The notes beneath the pieces are model-generated. The model saw only the letters and a list, made by a program, of their open reading frames with translations, made no database searches and was not told the origin of the DNA. This document shows positions 1 to 7,596 of a DNA stretch of 31,966 nt, piece by piece. Position 1 is the stretch's first letter. Each line of letters opens with the position of its first letter. The translations under genes and the position numbers were made by a program. Origin of the DNA: Bacteroidota bacterium (GTDB lineage Bacteria > Bacteroidota > Bacteroidia > Chitinophagales > Chitinophagaceae); NCBI GenBank assembly GCA_023417815.1, contig JAEZEI010000125.1, positions 1 to 31,966 on the forward strand, written 5' to 3'.

Positions 1-42
1 AGGTTGGAGGTTGGAAGTTGGAAGTTTGAGGTGGGAGGTTGG
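1..42. repeat. Degenerate heptamer tandem repeat, six units
   Basis: Six consecutive 7-base units fill the first 42 bases. Typical units are AGGTTGG (three exact copies) and AAGTTTG. GTT or GTG recurs every 7 bases while the other positions drift. The array may extend to the left of the window. It is the first of three heptamer arrays here (see 16553 and 27432). Its function is unknown. Confidence 0.8.
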
Positions 43-85
43 CTGCCCCGGTTACCTGGCATTCGTGTACGGCGAAGATCTCGTA

Positions 86-111
86 CAAAAAAGCCCCGGA
101 GAACCGGGGCC
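86..111 (-). terminator. Rho-independent terminator of the S41 protease gene
   Basis: Arms GCCCCGG (93-99) and CCGGGGC (104-110) flank the 4-base loop AGAA. Read on the minus strand, the hairpin is followed by a run of six T (plus-strand A-tract 87-92). It lies 26 bases past the stop codon of the minus-strand gene ending at 137. Confidence 0.85.
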
Positions 112-136
112 TTTAATCACACGAAACTTAGAACTA

Positions 137-1522
137 TCAAAAAACCATCTTTGTATCAATCGTAACTTTCAGCATTTGCCGGTCGAGGACCTCGTTACCT
201 ACAGCCACACCGGTTGGTTCTGAATATGGAACCTCGCGGCCGTAGGACCCGGTTGTAATATGCCTTATCGCAGAGGCAAGACTGGCTTCATTAACATCAC
301 CCCAATCTTTGTCGAGGCCATCCTGCACAGCAGAATTTACCGGGAAGCCGTTGAAATAATTTCCTTCTCCATTTTTATTGGTGGTACGGAAACTGACAGG
401 AAATACATACCAGTCTGCCACAGGGATGGGGAAATAACCGACAGGCTTACCATGCGTTGTTCCACCAATAAGGTGAACATTCATATAAGGTCTCAGGTTA
501 TTTATCAGTAACTCGCTGGCTGAGGCGGTACTTCTTCCTACAATAAAATATACATCTGGCAGGTTAACACTACCGGCTTTTCTGAAGGTGGTGGTTACAT
601 TCTGGTTGGAATGCCTGTTATTATAGATCTGCCGCATCATTACCTGGCCATTGGCCGATGCGGGCGCAATGTAGTTCGCGAGACTTTCCTGGAGGCTTAC
701 ATATCCCCCGCCATTATATCGCAGGTCAACAACAATATCATTTACGCCATTTCCCGCGAAGCGGTTGAATACCCTCGCAAAATCCTGTTGTATCAATGAG
801 GTGTTTCCAAGGAAGGAATTAAACACCATGTACCCGATCTTCTTTCCGTTGATATTATAAACCGAATCCAGGTACACCGGTTTTTCCTGGTAGTGACCTG
901 CCTGTAATGAAACGGATGCTGATGTGCCATCATGTTTCTGAAGAACCATGTTCACAGAGGAAGCACCATATAAACTGTTTACAATGAAATTTGAATTGGA
1001 GGTGGTGATGTTTGAATTACCGTTTATCTGGATAACCTTCCAGCCACGGCGAATACCAGCGCGGCCGGCGGGACTGTATGGTTCTGCGTGACGGATCCTC
1101 AGATCACCTTCGGCCCTGAAGAAGACCGTTATTCCAAAATCGCCGGCTGCAGAGGTGCCTGCAAAAGTACTTGCCGTTCCTCCTGCCATCTGGTTCCACT
1201 CAGATTGCTTCATTGCAAAACTCCAGCGATCAACCGCTCCGGGAAATCCCGGCTCCTGGCTGTAAGGCCTGATCCCTTCCATCACAGCTTTTATATCACT
1301 GAATGTATTTCCCGATAAAGCTGAAGGCAGTTTATCACTCCACAGGTAATAATTCCTAGAAATGGAAAGTGCTGAATCTTTCATGATATCCGCACTGTTG
1401 CCGGTTGGGGTTGTAGGATTGGAAGGAACATTGGGTGTTCCCGGGTTAAGAATTTCGTCTGTATTCTTTTTACACGAGAAAAGAATTACCGACGCAAAAA
1501 GCATTATTAAAAAGTTCTTCAT
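137..1522 (-). CDS. S41-family (CtpA-like) serine protease, lipoprotein
   Basis: This is a secreted tail-specific-type protease, probably tethered to the membrane as a lipoprotein. The start at 1522 is preferred over an in-frame ATG at 1549 because it places the signal peptide at the N-terminus (MKNFLIMLF, lipobox LFSC). That gives 461 residues. A PDZ-like segment with AGRAGIRRGW follows in the first half. The S41 core contains DLRYNGGG, then TASASELL with the likely nucleophile Ser336, and GKPVG with Lys359. The 23-residue spacing suits the Ser-Lys dyad of C-terminal processing peptidases. The gene ends at a strong terminator and no TAnnTTTG element was seen upstream. Substrates are unknown; this architecture is common in Bacteroidota envelopes. 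The family assignment is secure, the exact role is not. Confidence 0.9.
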   Translation of the reverse strand: MKNFLIMLFASVILFSCKKNTDEILNPGTPNVPSNPTTPTGNSADIMKDSALSISRNYYLWSDKLPSALSGNTFSDIKAVMEGIRPYSQEPGFPGAVDRWSFAMKQSEWNQMAGGTASTFAGTSAAGDFGITVFFRAEGDLRIRHAEPYSPAGRAGIRRGWKVIQINGNSNITTSNSNFIVNSLYGASSVNMVLQKHDGTSASVSLQAGHYQEKPVYLDSVYNINGKKIGYMVFNSFLGNTSLIQQDFARVFNRFAGNGVNDIVVDLRYNGGGYVSLQESLANYIAPASANGQVMMRQIYNNRHSNQNVTTTFRKAGSVNLPDVYFIVGRSTASASELLINNLRPYMNVHLIGGTTHGKPVGYFPIPVADWYVFPVSFRTTNKNGEGNYFNGFPVNSAVQDGLDKDWGDVNEASLASAIRHITTGSYGREVPYSEPTGVAVGNEVLDRQMLKVTIDTKMVF

Positions 1523-1718
1523 AGGTTTCTGATGATCGTTTCGGATCACAAAACTTCATCATTTTTTTGTTAAGGAAATTCAATTAACAAGCCTTCGCGC
1601 AGCACCGGAAATGCCTATCTATGCAAACCTTTACATAAGTGTTTGCTGATGAGTAACTAAAGTTTACAGGTTGAATTACTGCAAATCTGCCGGCGGATCT
1701 AAATTGTAGTTTCCTTAA

Positions 1719-2960
1719 CTACCGGATAGAAAGCTGGGTCTCTCTTTCAAGATACATGGCAGGGGTTCCGCTTAGGTTCACCACCTTTCCTTTTATGCAT
1801 ACCTGCTTTCCCTGCAGGGAAGTTAAAGGATCCCACGGCAGGTTGGAAAGATCTTCATCACGGATGAATATGGTGAACCGCTGGTCGGGGAATGGCTTAT
1901 CGAGATTAATGAGAATATTCCCCGCCCTGCTTTTCCGGGCGCTGACAACAGTGCCGCATACAGTCACCGTTTCACTTCTACCCATATAATCCTTAGCTAT
2001 AATAGTATTGAAGTGTGCAGGTGGCAATGATTGCTGCGGGATAGCTGCAAATTCTGTGGTAGCAGAAGACGGTAGCCAGTATTTAGCATCGACGGTTGTC
2101 CTGATCTTATCCCGTAATTCCTTATCAAGACCTGTAAAGAAAGTGAGACCAGTGAGTTTTTCCACCTCGCTCACCGGCACCGCATAACTATGTAAAGGTG
2201 GGGCTGCTGAAACAGGTAAAATAAAACCAATTGCTCTTTGATTTTGCAGGTCGTAGGCAACCTTCCAGAATTTTTCAGGAATGGCAACCTTATTCTTTCC
2301 GCGCTCTATCCTCTTTAGATCATTAGAAAGTACAGGACCGGTTAAAATAAACAATTCACTCTTTGGGTTCCGGATCACATAGTTTCTGAGCGCATCCTCA
2401 AGGTCGCCCCATATACCGCGGTTAAAATCTGCCGGCTGCGGGGAAATATTTGAATACAGGTACGACTGCGATAAAGCTGCCTGGTTCCAGCGAAAGTCTG
2501 CGGATGGTGCAAGATGACCGCGATCAAAACCGAAACCGTCATAAACTATTGTTCCATCAGTCCTTGTATTAGCGAGGAAGTAATCTGTGTCTCCTACACG
2601 CACGCCCTTTACAGTACTGTCTGCGCGGAAATCATTCGTGCGAAGCACAGAGCCGGTGGCGATCTCCGGGGAAAGTATATGTGCCACCCAGCGTGCCTGC
2701 AGAAAGACCGGGTCGTAACCTATGAACATGGCCGGGTGCTTCAACAACTGAAGACCACTCGTAATAACTGGTAATCCTGTTTTTTCCATCAACAACCTCT
2801 GTCGTTGAAGCTTGAGATCCTGGAGTATGGAAACCTTTGCACTTCGGTCTTTTTCTGCAGCCAGCACAAGTCTTTCCTGGGCTGCAATTAAGCTGTCGAC
2901 AGGTTGGGCAAAAGCGGAAGACCCGGTTGCCCATAAGATCAGGATAAGGAGTTTTTTCAT
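1719..2960 (-). CDS. Exported DNA/RNA non-specific endonuclease (NUC1 family) with C-terminal OB-like domain
   Basis: This 413-residue protein begins with a signal peptide (MKKLLILILWATGSSAFA). The region from about 25 to 60 is charged and probably helical. The nuclease domain carries the signature DRGHLAP with the general-base candidate His149. It also has Asn180 in NISPQPADFN and Glu188 in WGDLEDA, the usual Mg-binding and catalytic positions of the Serratia nuclease family, and the conserved FILTGPV strand. The last ~85 residues (VTVCGTVVSARKS onward) look like a beta-rich OB-fold, a plausible nucleic-acid contact, but this is inferred. The ATG overlaps the stop of the upstream rhomboid-like gene by 4 bases (ATGA), so the two are probably translationally coupled. 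It is the last gene of the rlmD operon. The likely role is degradation of extracellular or periplasmic nucleic acid. Confidence 0.9.
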   Translation of the reverse strand: MKKLLILILWATGSSAFAQPVDSLIAAQERLVLAAEKDRSAKVSILQDLKLQRQRLLMEKTGLPVITSGLQLLKHPAMFIGYDPVFLQARWVAHILSPEIATGSVLRTNDFRADSTVKGVRVGDTDYFLANTRTDGTIVYDGFGFDRGHLAPSADFRWNQAALSQSYLYSNISPQPADFNRGIWGDLEDALRNYVIRNPKSELFILTGPVLSNDLKRIERGKNKVAIPEKFWKVAYDLQNQRAIGFILPVSAAPPLHSYAVPVSEVEKLTGLTFFTGLDKELRDKIRTTVDAKYWLPSSATTEFAAIPQQSLPPAHFNTIIAKDYMGRSETVTVCGTVVSARKSRAGNILINLDKPFPDQRFTIFIRDEDLSNLPWDPLTSLQGKQVCIKGKVVNLSGTPAMYLERETQLSIR

Positions 2961-3898
2961 AGGTCTTCTTCAGCGGCCTTTTTTAAGATGTCCTTCTCCT
3001 CCTGTGAAAGTTTATCATATCCTTTCTGGTGGATCTTTTCAAGGATCTCGTCTACTCGTTGCTGTGTAATGGAAGGTTTTTTATGGAAAGGGGCACGGTT
3101 GCCGGTATCATAATACATCCTGCTTTTTATCCTGCTTTTGGCTTTCTTATCAGGATTAAAAAGGTTGGTTGCCCCGTGGTACAAACGGTTCATCCATGCC
3201 GACAGGTCTATATCTTTTTTCAAAAGAAGGATGAAGATAAAACCTGCTGCAGCTCCTGCTATATGCGCAAACGCGTGCGCAACACTCTTATCTTTTATAC
3301 CGGCAATATCAATGATGACATATATCGCCATGATGATCCACAGGCTTACTCCTCCTCTTATATGTTGAAAGAATTTGTGGTGAGGTGCCAGGGCAGCTAT
3401 TGCAGCGGCTACAGCCATGGTGCCGGTATTGGCGCCGATCATACCTGCGTGATTTTGTTGCGGAACCAGTTCAGGAATGATGTAGTGGCACAACAGGAAC
3501 ACCAGCCCTCCTGCGATCCCACCGTAAATGTAGACCGGTATCAATTTTCCCTGCCCAAGATATTCCTGCAGCGCACTGCCAAAAACAGCAAGCCATATAA
3601 GGTTGCCCAGGATCCGTAAGATATTATTACCCGTGTCACTGAAAACATAGGTAAGGATTGCCCAGGGGCGTTCGGAGAATTTCGTAAGGCTACCGGGCAT
3701 CTCAAACCATTGAATTACCCCTGCATTGTATACTTCGGGAGATTGCTGAAAAAAGAAATAGATCACCTGGATGGTAAGGAGGATGAGAAAGCATGTAACG
3801 TTTACGATTACAAGGCTCATTAAATTGTTCCCGTCCTGTCCTAAGGTGAATTTCTGCTTCGGCCGCTTATATTCATTATACCTGTCTGCTTCGCCCAT
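2957..3898 (-). CDS. Rhomboid-like membrane protein lacking the catalytic serine (pseudoprotease)
   Basis: This 313-residue polytopic membrane protein belongs to the rhomboid family. Hydrophobic segments begin near residues 28, 95, 122, 160, 185 and 205. A cytoplasmic-looking tail of ~80 charged residues ends in a lysine/glutamate-rich helix. Where active rhomboids have GxSG or GASA-type sequence, this protein reads GANTGT, so the nucleophile position is Asn157 (codon AAT, plus strand 3428-3430). The partner histidine is kept as His212 in AHIAGAAAG. The fold is therefore retained and the serine lost. The gene follows an intact rhomboid by 27 bases and overlaps the nuclease start downstream. 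A regulatory or chaperone role, as in iRhoms, is inference. Use of the neighbouring Thr158 as nucleophile is conceivable but unprecedented to my knowledge. Confidence 0.85.
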   Translation of the reverse strand: MGEADRYNEYKRPKQKFTLGQDGNNLMSLVIVNVTCFLILLTIQVIYFFFQQSPEVYNAGVIQWFEMPGSLTKFSERPWAILTYVFSDTGNNILRILGNLIWLAVFGSALQEYLGQGKLIPVYIYGGIAGGLVFLLCHYIIPELVPQQNHAGMIGANTGTMAVAAAIAALAPHHKFFQHIRGGVSLWIIMAIYVIIDIAGIKDKSVAHAFAHIAGAAAGFIFILLLKKDIDLSAWMNRLYHGATNLFNPDKKAKSRIKSRMYYDTGNRAPFHKKPSITQQRVDEILEKIHQKGYDKLSQEEKDILKKAAEEDL

Positions 3899-3925
3899 GG
3901 TTTAAATTTACCACTCTTTTCCTTC

Positions 3926-4603
3926 TCAGAAAAAGTGACGGCGGTCGCGCCTGTTCCAGAAAAGTACAATAAGGAAACCGGTGACAGCACCTCCCAAATG
4001 GGCAAAATGTGCAATATTATCTCCGGGTACATTTGAAATTCCGCCAAAGATGTCAAGCGCCAGTATTCCTAGGATAGCCCATTTCGCCTTTATCGGGAAT
4101 GGAATAGGCATTATGAATAATGTGGTGTTGGGAAAGGTATAACCAAAAGCAGCGAGCACTCCCATGATGGCGCCGGATGCACCAACGGTTGCTGTAAGTC
4201 GCAGGATCATCTGGTATTGGCTGTATTGTCCCGGGCTTAACAAAGCACTGTCGATGGCACGATAATCAAATGCATAAGAGGCCATCTGGGTGAGCGCTGC
4301 AACTATGCCGCATACAAGGTAAAAGGTAAGGAAACGCTTAGGCCCCCACACCCTTTCCATTGTACTACCGAACATCCACAATGCAAGCATATTGAACAGG
4401 AGGTGAAAGAAACTTCCATGCATGAACATATGCGTCACCACCTGGTAAGGTCTGAATTCCTCAGACTTATAATGATGAAGTGCAAATAGGTCGGTTATCG
4501 GGGTTGGTTCCTGCCCGCCTCCCAGTACGATCTGTGCAAAGTAAACCAGTCCACAGATTATCATCAGGTTCAGCACTACCGGGGTGGTTCGTTGTAAAGC
4601 CAT
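3926..4603 (-). CDS. Rhomboid intramembrane serine protease
   Basis: This 225-residue rhomboid has the full set of expected motifs. HGSFFHLLFNM in the second membrane segment provides the oxyanion-side His/Asn. GASGAIMG holds the nucleophile Ser143, and AHLGGAVTGF holds His202. About six membrane helices are apparent, and the protein ends in a short basic tail. It would cleave membrane-protein substrates within the inner membrane; the substrate is unknown. It starts 9 bases after the rlmD stop and is followed after 27 bases by a paralogue without the serine. Tandem rhomboid genes with one longer member are familiar in Bacteroidota, from memory. Confidence 0.92.
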   Translation of the reverse strand: MALQRTTPVVLNLMIICGLVYFAQIVLGGGQEPTPITDLFALHHYKSEEFRPYQVVTHMFMHGSFFHLLFNMLALWMFGSTMERVWGPKRFLTFYLVCGIVAALTQMASYAFDYRAIDSALLSPGQYSQYQMILRLTATVGASGAIMGVLAAFGYTFPNTTLFIMPIPFPIKAKWAILGILALDIFGGISNVPGDNIAHFAHLGGAVTGFLIVLFWNRRDRRHFF

Positions 4604-4612
4604 TTATCAAAG

Positions 4613-6031
4613 TTAGGTGGTGTGTAATGATTTGAGTTTTAATAATGCGACACATTCTATATGGTGTGTGTGCGGGAACATGTCTACAGGCTGAATTTTT
4701 TCAACAGCATATTTTTCACTGAGAAGGTTTATATCGCGAGCCTGTGTGGCGGTGTTGCAGCTTACGTAAACGATCCTGGGCGCTTCCATTTCCAGCAGTT
4801 TCATAACCAGCTTCTCATGCATTCCCGCCCGCGGCGGATCAGTTATCACTACATCCGGCCTGCCGTGTTTTTTAAAGAATTCATCATTGCAGATCTTTAT
4901 TACGTCGCCTGCAAAGAATTCTGCATGATCTACATTATTTATGGCAGCGTTTCTTTTAGCATCTTCTATCGCCTGTTCTATAACCTCAACCCCGATGATC
5001 TTTTTTGCCTGCCTGCTGAGGAATATGCCAATACTTCCTGTTCCGCAATAAAGGTCATAAACGGTTTCGGTGCCGGTAAGCGCGGCAAAATCCCGCGTGA
5101 TCCTGTAAAGCACTTCCGCCTGTTTGGTGTTGGTCTGGAAAAAGGATTTCGGGCTTATGATGAATTCGAAATCTTCCAGCTTTTCCACCACGAAGCCCTT
5201 GCCGAAATAAACAACCGGTTCAAGATCATGGATGCTGTCGTTCCATTTCGGATTTATGGTATATAATAATGTAGTTATGCCCGGAACTTTCTGCAGAAGA
5301 TGATCCAGCAGTTTTATCCTGCCAGGTTCATCATCATGGTTCAGGCAGATATTCACCATCAGTTCACCCGTGGTGCAATAACGGATTATGATGTTCCTGA
5401 GCCAGCCGGTGTGTGCCTTGATATCATAGAATTCAAAACCCTCCTGTATTGCCAGGTCGCGAACGCTGTTACGGATCTGGTTATTCACTTCATCCAGCAG
5501 CCAGCATTCCCGGATGTCAATGATCTTATCAAAAATGCGCGGGGCATGATATCCGAGGGCATTTTGCATATTGCTGCTCTCGTTACCGATCTCCTCGGCG
5601 GTTAGATAGCGTTTATTACTGAAAGTGAATTCCAGTTTGTTCCGGTATGCCCTGGTAGCCTCGCTGCCGGCGATCGGTAAAACCTCGGGAATATCCAGTT
5701 TGCCGATCCTGACAAGATTATCAAGCGCTTCCTGCTGTTTGTATTCCAGTTGTTTGTGGTAAGGAAGCATCTGCCATTTGCACCCGCCACAAGTTCCGAA
5801 ATGAATGCAAAAGGGCTGAACCCTGTCCGGTGCTGGGGACTTTAATTTAAGTACCCTTGCTTCAGCCCAATCCTTCTTATTTTTTGTCAATTGAATGTCG
5901 ACCACATCGCCCGGCACTGCCCCGGCAATGAAGCAAACCTTTCCATCGAGCCGCGCCATCGATTTACCTTCAGCAGCATATCCTGTTACGCAGACATCCT
6001 CTATTATTACCGGTTTGCTTTTTTTTCTCAC
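4613..6031 (-). CDS. rlmD: 23S rRNA (uracil-5-)-methyltransferase, RlmD/RumA type
   Basis: This 472-residue enzyme is an SAM-dependent RNA m5U methyltransferase. The N-terminal ~65 residues form a TRAM-like RNA-binding domain. Four cysteines (Cys75, Cys81, Cys84, Cys176) fit the iron-sulfur cluster of the RlmD/RlmC group. The catalytic domain has the SAM motif DLYCGTGSIG, the DPPRAG motif, and the nucleophile Cys425 in YVSCNTATQ. The start codon is GTG, only 4 bases downstream of a TATTTTTG -7 element, so the mRNA is likely leaderless. It is the first gene of a four-gene minus-strand operon with both rhomboids and the nuclease. Whether it modifies the RlmD or the RlmC position, or both, cannot be told from sequence. 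Confidence 0.92.
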   Translation of the reverse strand: MRKKSKPVIIEDVCVTGYAAEGKSMARLDGKVCFIAGAVPGDVVDIQLTKNKKDWAEARVLKLKSPAPDRVQPFCIHFGTCGGCKWQMLPYHKQLEYKQQEALDNLVRIGKLDIPEVLPIAGSEATRAYRNKLEFTFSNKRYLTAEEIGNESSNMQNALGYHAPRIFDKIIDIRECWLLDEVNNQIRNSVRDLAIQEGFEFYDIKAHTGWLRNIIIRYCTTGELMVNICLNHDDEPGRIKLLDHLLQKVPGITTLLYTINPKWNDSIHDLEPVVYFGKGFVVEKLEDFEFIISPKSFFQTNTKQAEVLYRITRDFAALTGTETVYDLYCGTGSIGIFLSRQAKKIIGVEVIEQAIEDAKRNAAINNVDHAEFFAGDVIKICNDEFFKKHGRPDVVITDPPRAGMHEKLVMKLLEMEAPRIVYVSCNTATQARDINLLSEKYAVEKIQPVDMFPHTHHIECVALLKLKSLHTT

Positions 6032-6035
6032 TGCG

Positions 6036-6043
6036 CAAAAATA
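6036..6043 (-). promoter_or_regulatory. -7 element TATTTTTG for the rlmD operon
   Basis: An exact match to TAnnTTTG on the minus strand ends 4 bases before the rlmD GTG codon. The transcription start would fall on or within a few bases of the start codon. No convincing -33 TTTG was seen at the usual spacing. Confidence 0.5.
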
Positions 6044-6131
6044 ACCTATTGCTATCTACAACTTTTTGTTAACGATATGTAATATTAAAACCGGGTTGTA
6101 TATATAGCTGCGCCCATCAATTACAATTCGG

Positions 6132-6139
6132 TAAATTTG
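6132..6139 (+). promoter_or_regulatory. -7 element TAAATTTG for the TlpA-like/parvulin unit
   Basis: An exact TAnnTTTG match lies 17 bases before the ATG at 6157, in the spacer divergent from rlmD. A TTG at 6096 is too far away to serve as the -33 element, so only the -7 half is supported. Confidence 0.45.
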
Positions 6140-6156
6140 TTCTTTACCCCAAGCGC

Positions 6157-7593
6157 ATGAGAAAATTCGCCGTTTCAATTCTTACTTTACTTTTTTCTGC
6201 CCCTGTGTTTTCCCAGGGCTTCGAGGTTACTTTGAAAACCCCGAGCTATAAGGCTGGTACAGCCTACCTCACCTACCATATGGGCAAGAACCTTAACGTG
6301 GAGGATTCTGCAGAAGTAAGCCCGCAGGGAATTGCAGTATTTAAGGGCGACCGCAAATTGCAGGGTGGAATATACGTGATCGTTTTCCCCGGAAAGAACC
6401 TGAGCGTGGATTTCCTGGTAGACAAGGAACAAAAGATCACCGTTAATGCCGATTCGGCCGACCTTTCTGCTACAACCGTAACTCCTTCCACCGACAATGG
6501 CTTATTCGTGGAGTACAAGAAATACGTTGCCGTAAAAGGCGCCCAGCTCCAGGCAGCCCGGAATGCTTATATGACTGCAACAACGAGAAAAGATTCGGTT
6601 GACAGTGAAGCCCGGTTCAACCAGCTTAATAAAGAACTTACGGATTACCGCAGCAACATCATTGAAAAGAACCCCGAATCCTTTCTTGCCGCATTATTGT
6701 CGGCAATGAAAGAACCTTCTCTTCCGCACAGGATACCTGTTACCAGGAATGATTCACTGGAGAATTATAATTATTACAAGGCGAATTACTGGGATGGTAT
6801 AACCTTCATGGATGGCCGCATCATCCGCACCCCGTTCTTTTTACCTAAGCTTGAACGCTATTACAGGGAAGTAATGCCTCAAAATCCGGATAGCCTGATA
6901 AAGGATATTGATTACAGGCTTTTGTTTGCAAGGAATGATGAGGTGATGTTCCGTTATATGCTGAACTGGCTCACCGATGAATACATCAACCCAAAATATA
7001 TGGGCCAGGATAAAGTATTCGTTCACCTTTTTGAGAAATATCACAGCAAAGGATTAAGTCCCTGGCTGAATGAGAAACAGATGGAAACGATCACCCGCAG
7101 GGCATATATGCAGATGCTGAACCTTGTTGGCGAAAAGGCGGCTGACCTTAATATGATGGACAGCACTGGTAAAACGAGGAATTTATATGGCGTGAACAGC
7201 GATTATACCGTAGTGGTTTTCTGGGATCCAAATTGCGGCCATTGCAAGGAAGAACTGCCACGGATAGATTCAGTTTACCGTGCAACATGGAAAGCCAATA
7301 AAGTGAAGATATATGCAGTGCTCACTGAGAATCATAAGAAGGAGTGGGTGAATTATATAAAGAAGCATGATCTTGGCGACTGGATCCATGTTTACCAGCC
7401 AAAGGAAATTGAGGATGCAGAAGTTGCTGCAAACAAGCCATCCTTCCGGCAGTTGTATGATGTGATACAGACACCGACCATATATTTGCTTGACAAGGAA
7501 AAAAGGATCCTTGGCAAGAAACTCACCTGGTCGCAGATAAATGACCTGCTGGCCATGGAAAGATCGAAATCCGGCAAAACAGCAACCCATTAA
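6157..7593 (+). CDS. Periplasmic TlpA/thioredoxin-like disulfide reductase with DUF4369-type N-terminus
   Basis: This 478-residue exported protein begins with a signal peptide (MRKFAVSILTLLFSAPVFS). Residues ~22-100 resemble the beta-rich DUF4369 domain. A helical middle region of ~220 residues resembles DUF5106-type linkers. A thioredoxin domain follows from about 328, with the active site WDPNCGHC (Cys360, Cys363). Near residue 430 the sequence TPTIYLLD supplies the cis-proline expected in thioredoxin folds. It probably reduces or isomerises disulfides of envelope proteins or feeds cytochrome maturation. The electron donor is unknown. The parvulin isomerase gene follows after 3 bases, so this looks like a two-gene extracytoplasmic folding unit. 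Confidence 0.88.
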   Translation: MRKFAVSILTLLFSAPVFSQGFEVTLKTPSYKAGTAYLTYHMGKNLNVEDSAEVSPQGIAVFKGDRKLQGGIYVIVFPGKNLSVDFLVDKEQKITVNADSADLSATTVTPSTDNGLFVEYKKYVAVKGAQLQAARNAYMTATTRKDSVDSEARFNQLNKELTDYRSNIIEKNPESFLAALLSAMKEPSLPHRIPVTRNDSLENYNYYKANYWDGITFMDGRIIRTPFFLPKLERYYREVMPQNPDSLIKDIDYRLLFARNDEVMFRYMLNWLTDEYINPKYMGQDKVFVHLFEKYHSKGLSPWLNEKQMETITRRAYMQMLNLVGEKAADLNMMDSTGKTRNLYGVNSDYTVVVFWDPNCGHCKEELPRIDSVYRATWKANKVKIYAVLTENHKKEWVNYIKKHDLGDWIHVYQPKEIEDAEVAANKPSFRQLYDVIQTPTIYLLDKEKRILGKKLTWSQINDLLAMERSKSGKTATH

Positions 7594-7596
7594 CCC

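Noticed and set aside
1..42. CRISPR-like array
   Set aside because: The unit is 7 bases with no spacers, and there are no cas genes in the window.
3029..3619. A 196-codon plus-strand frame opposite the rhomboid-like gene
   Set aside because: Cysteine-rich, irregular product typical of an antisense frame; the minus-strand protein is plainly the real one.
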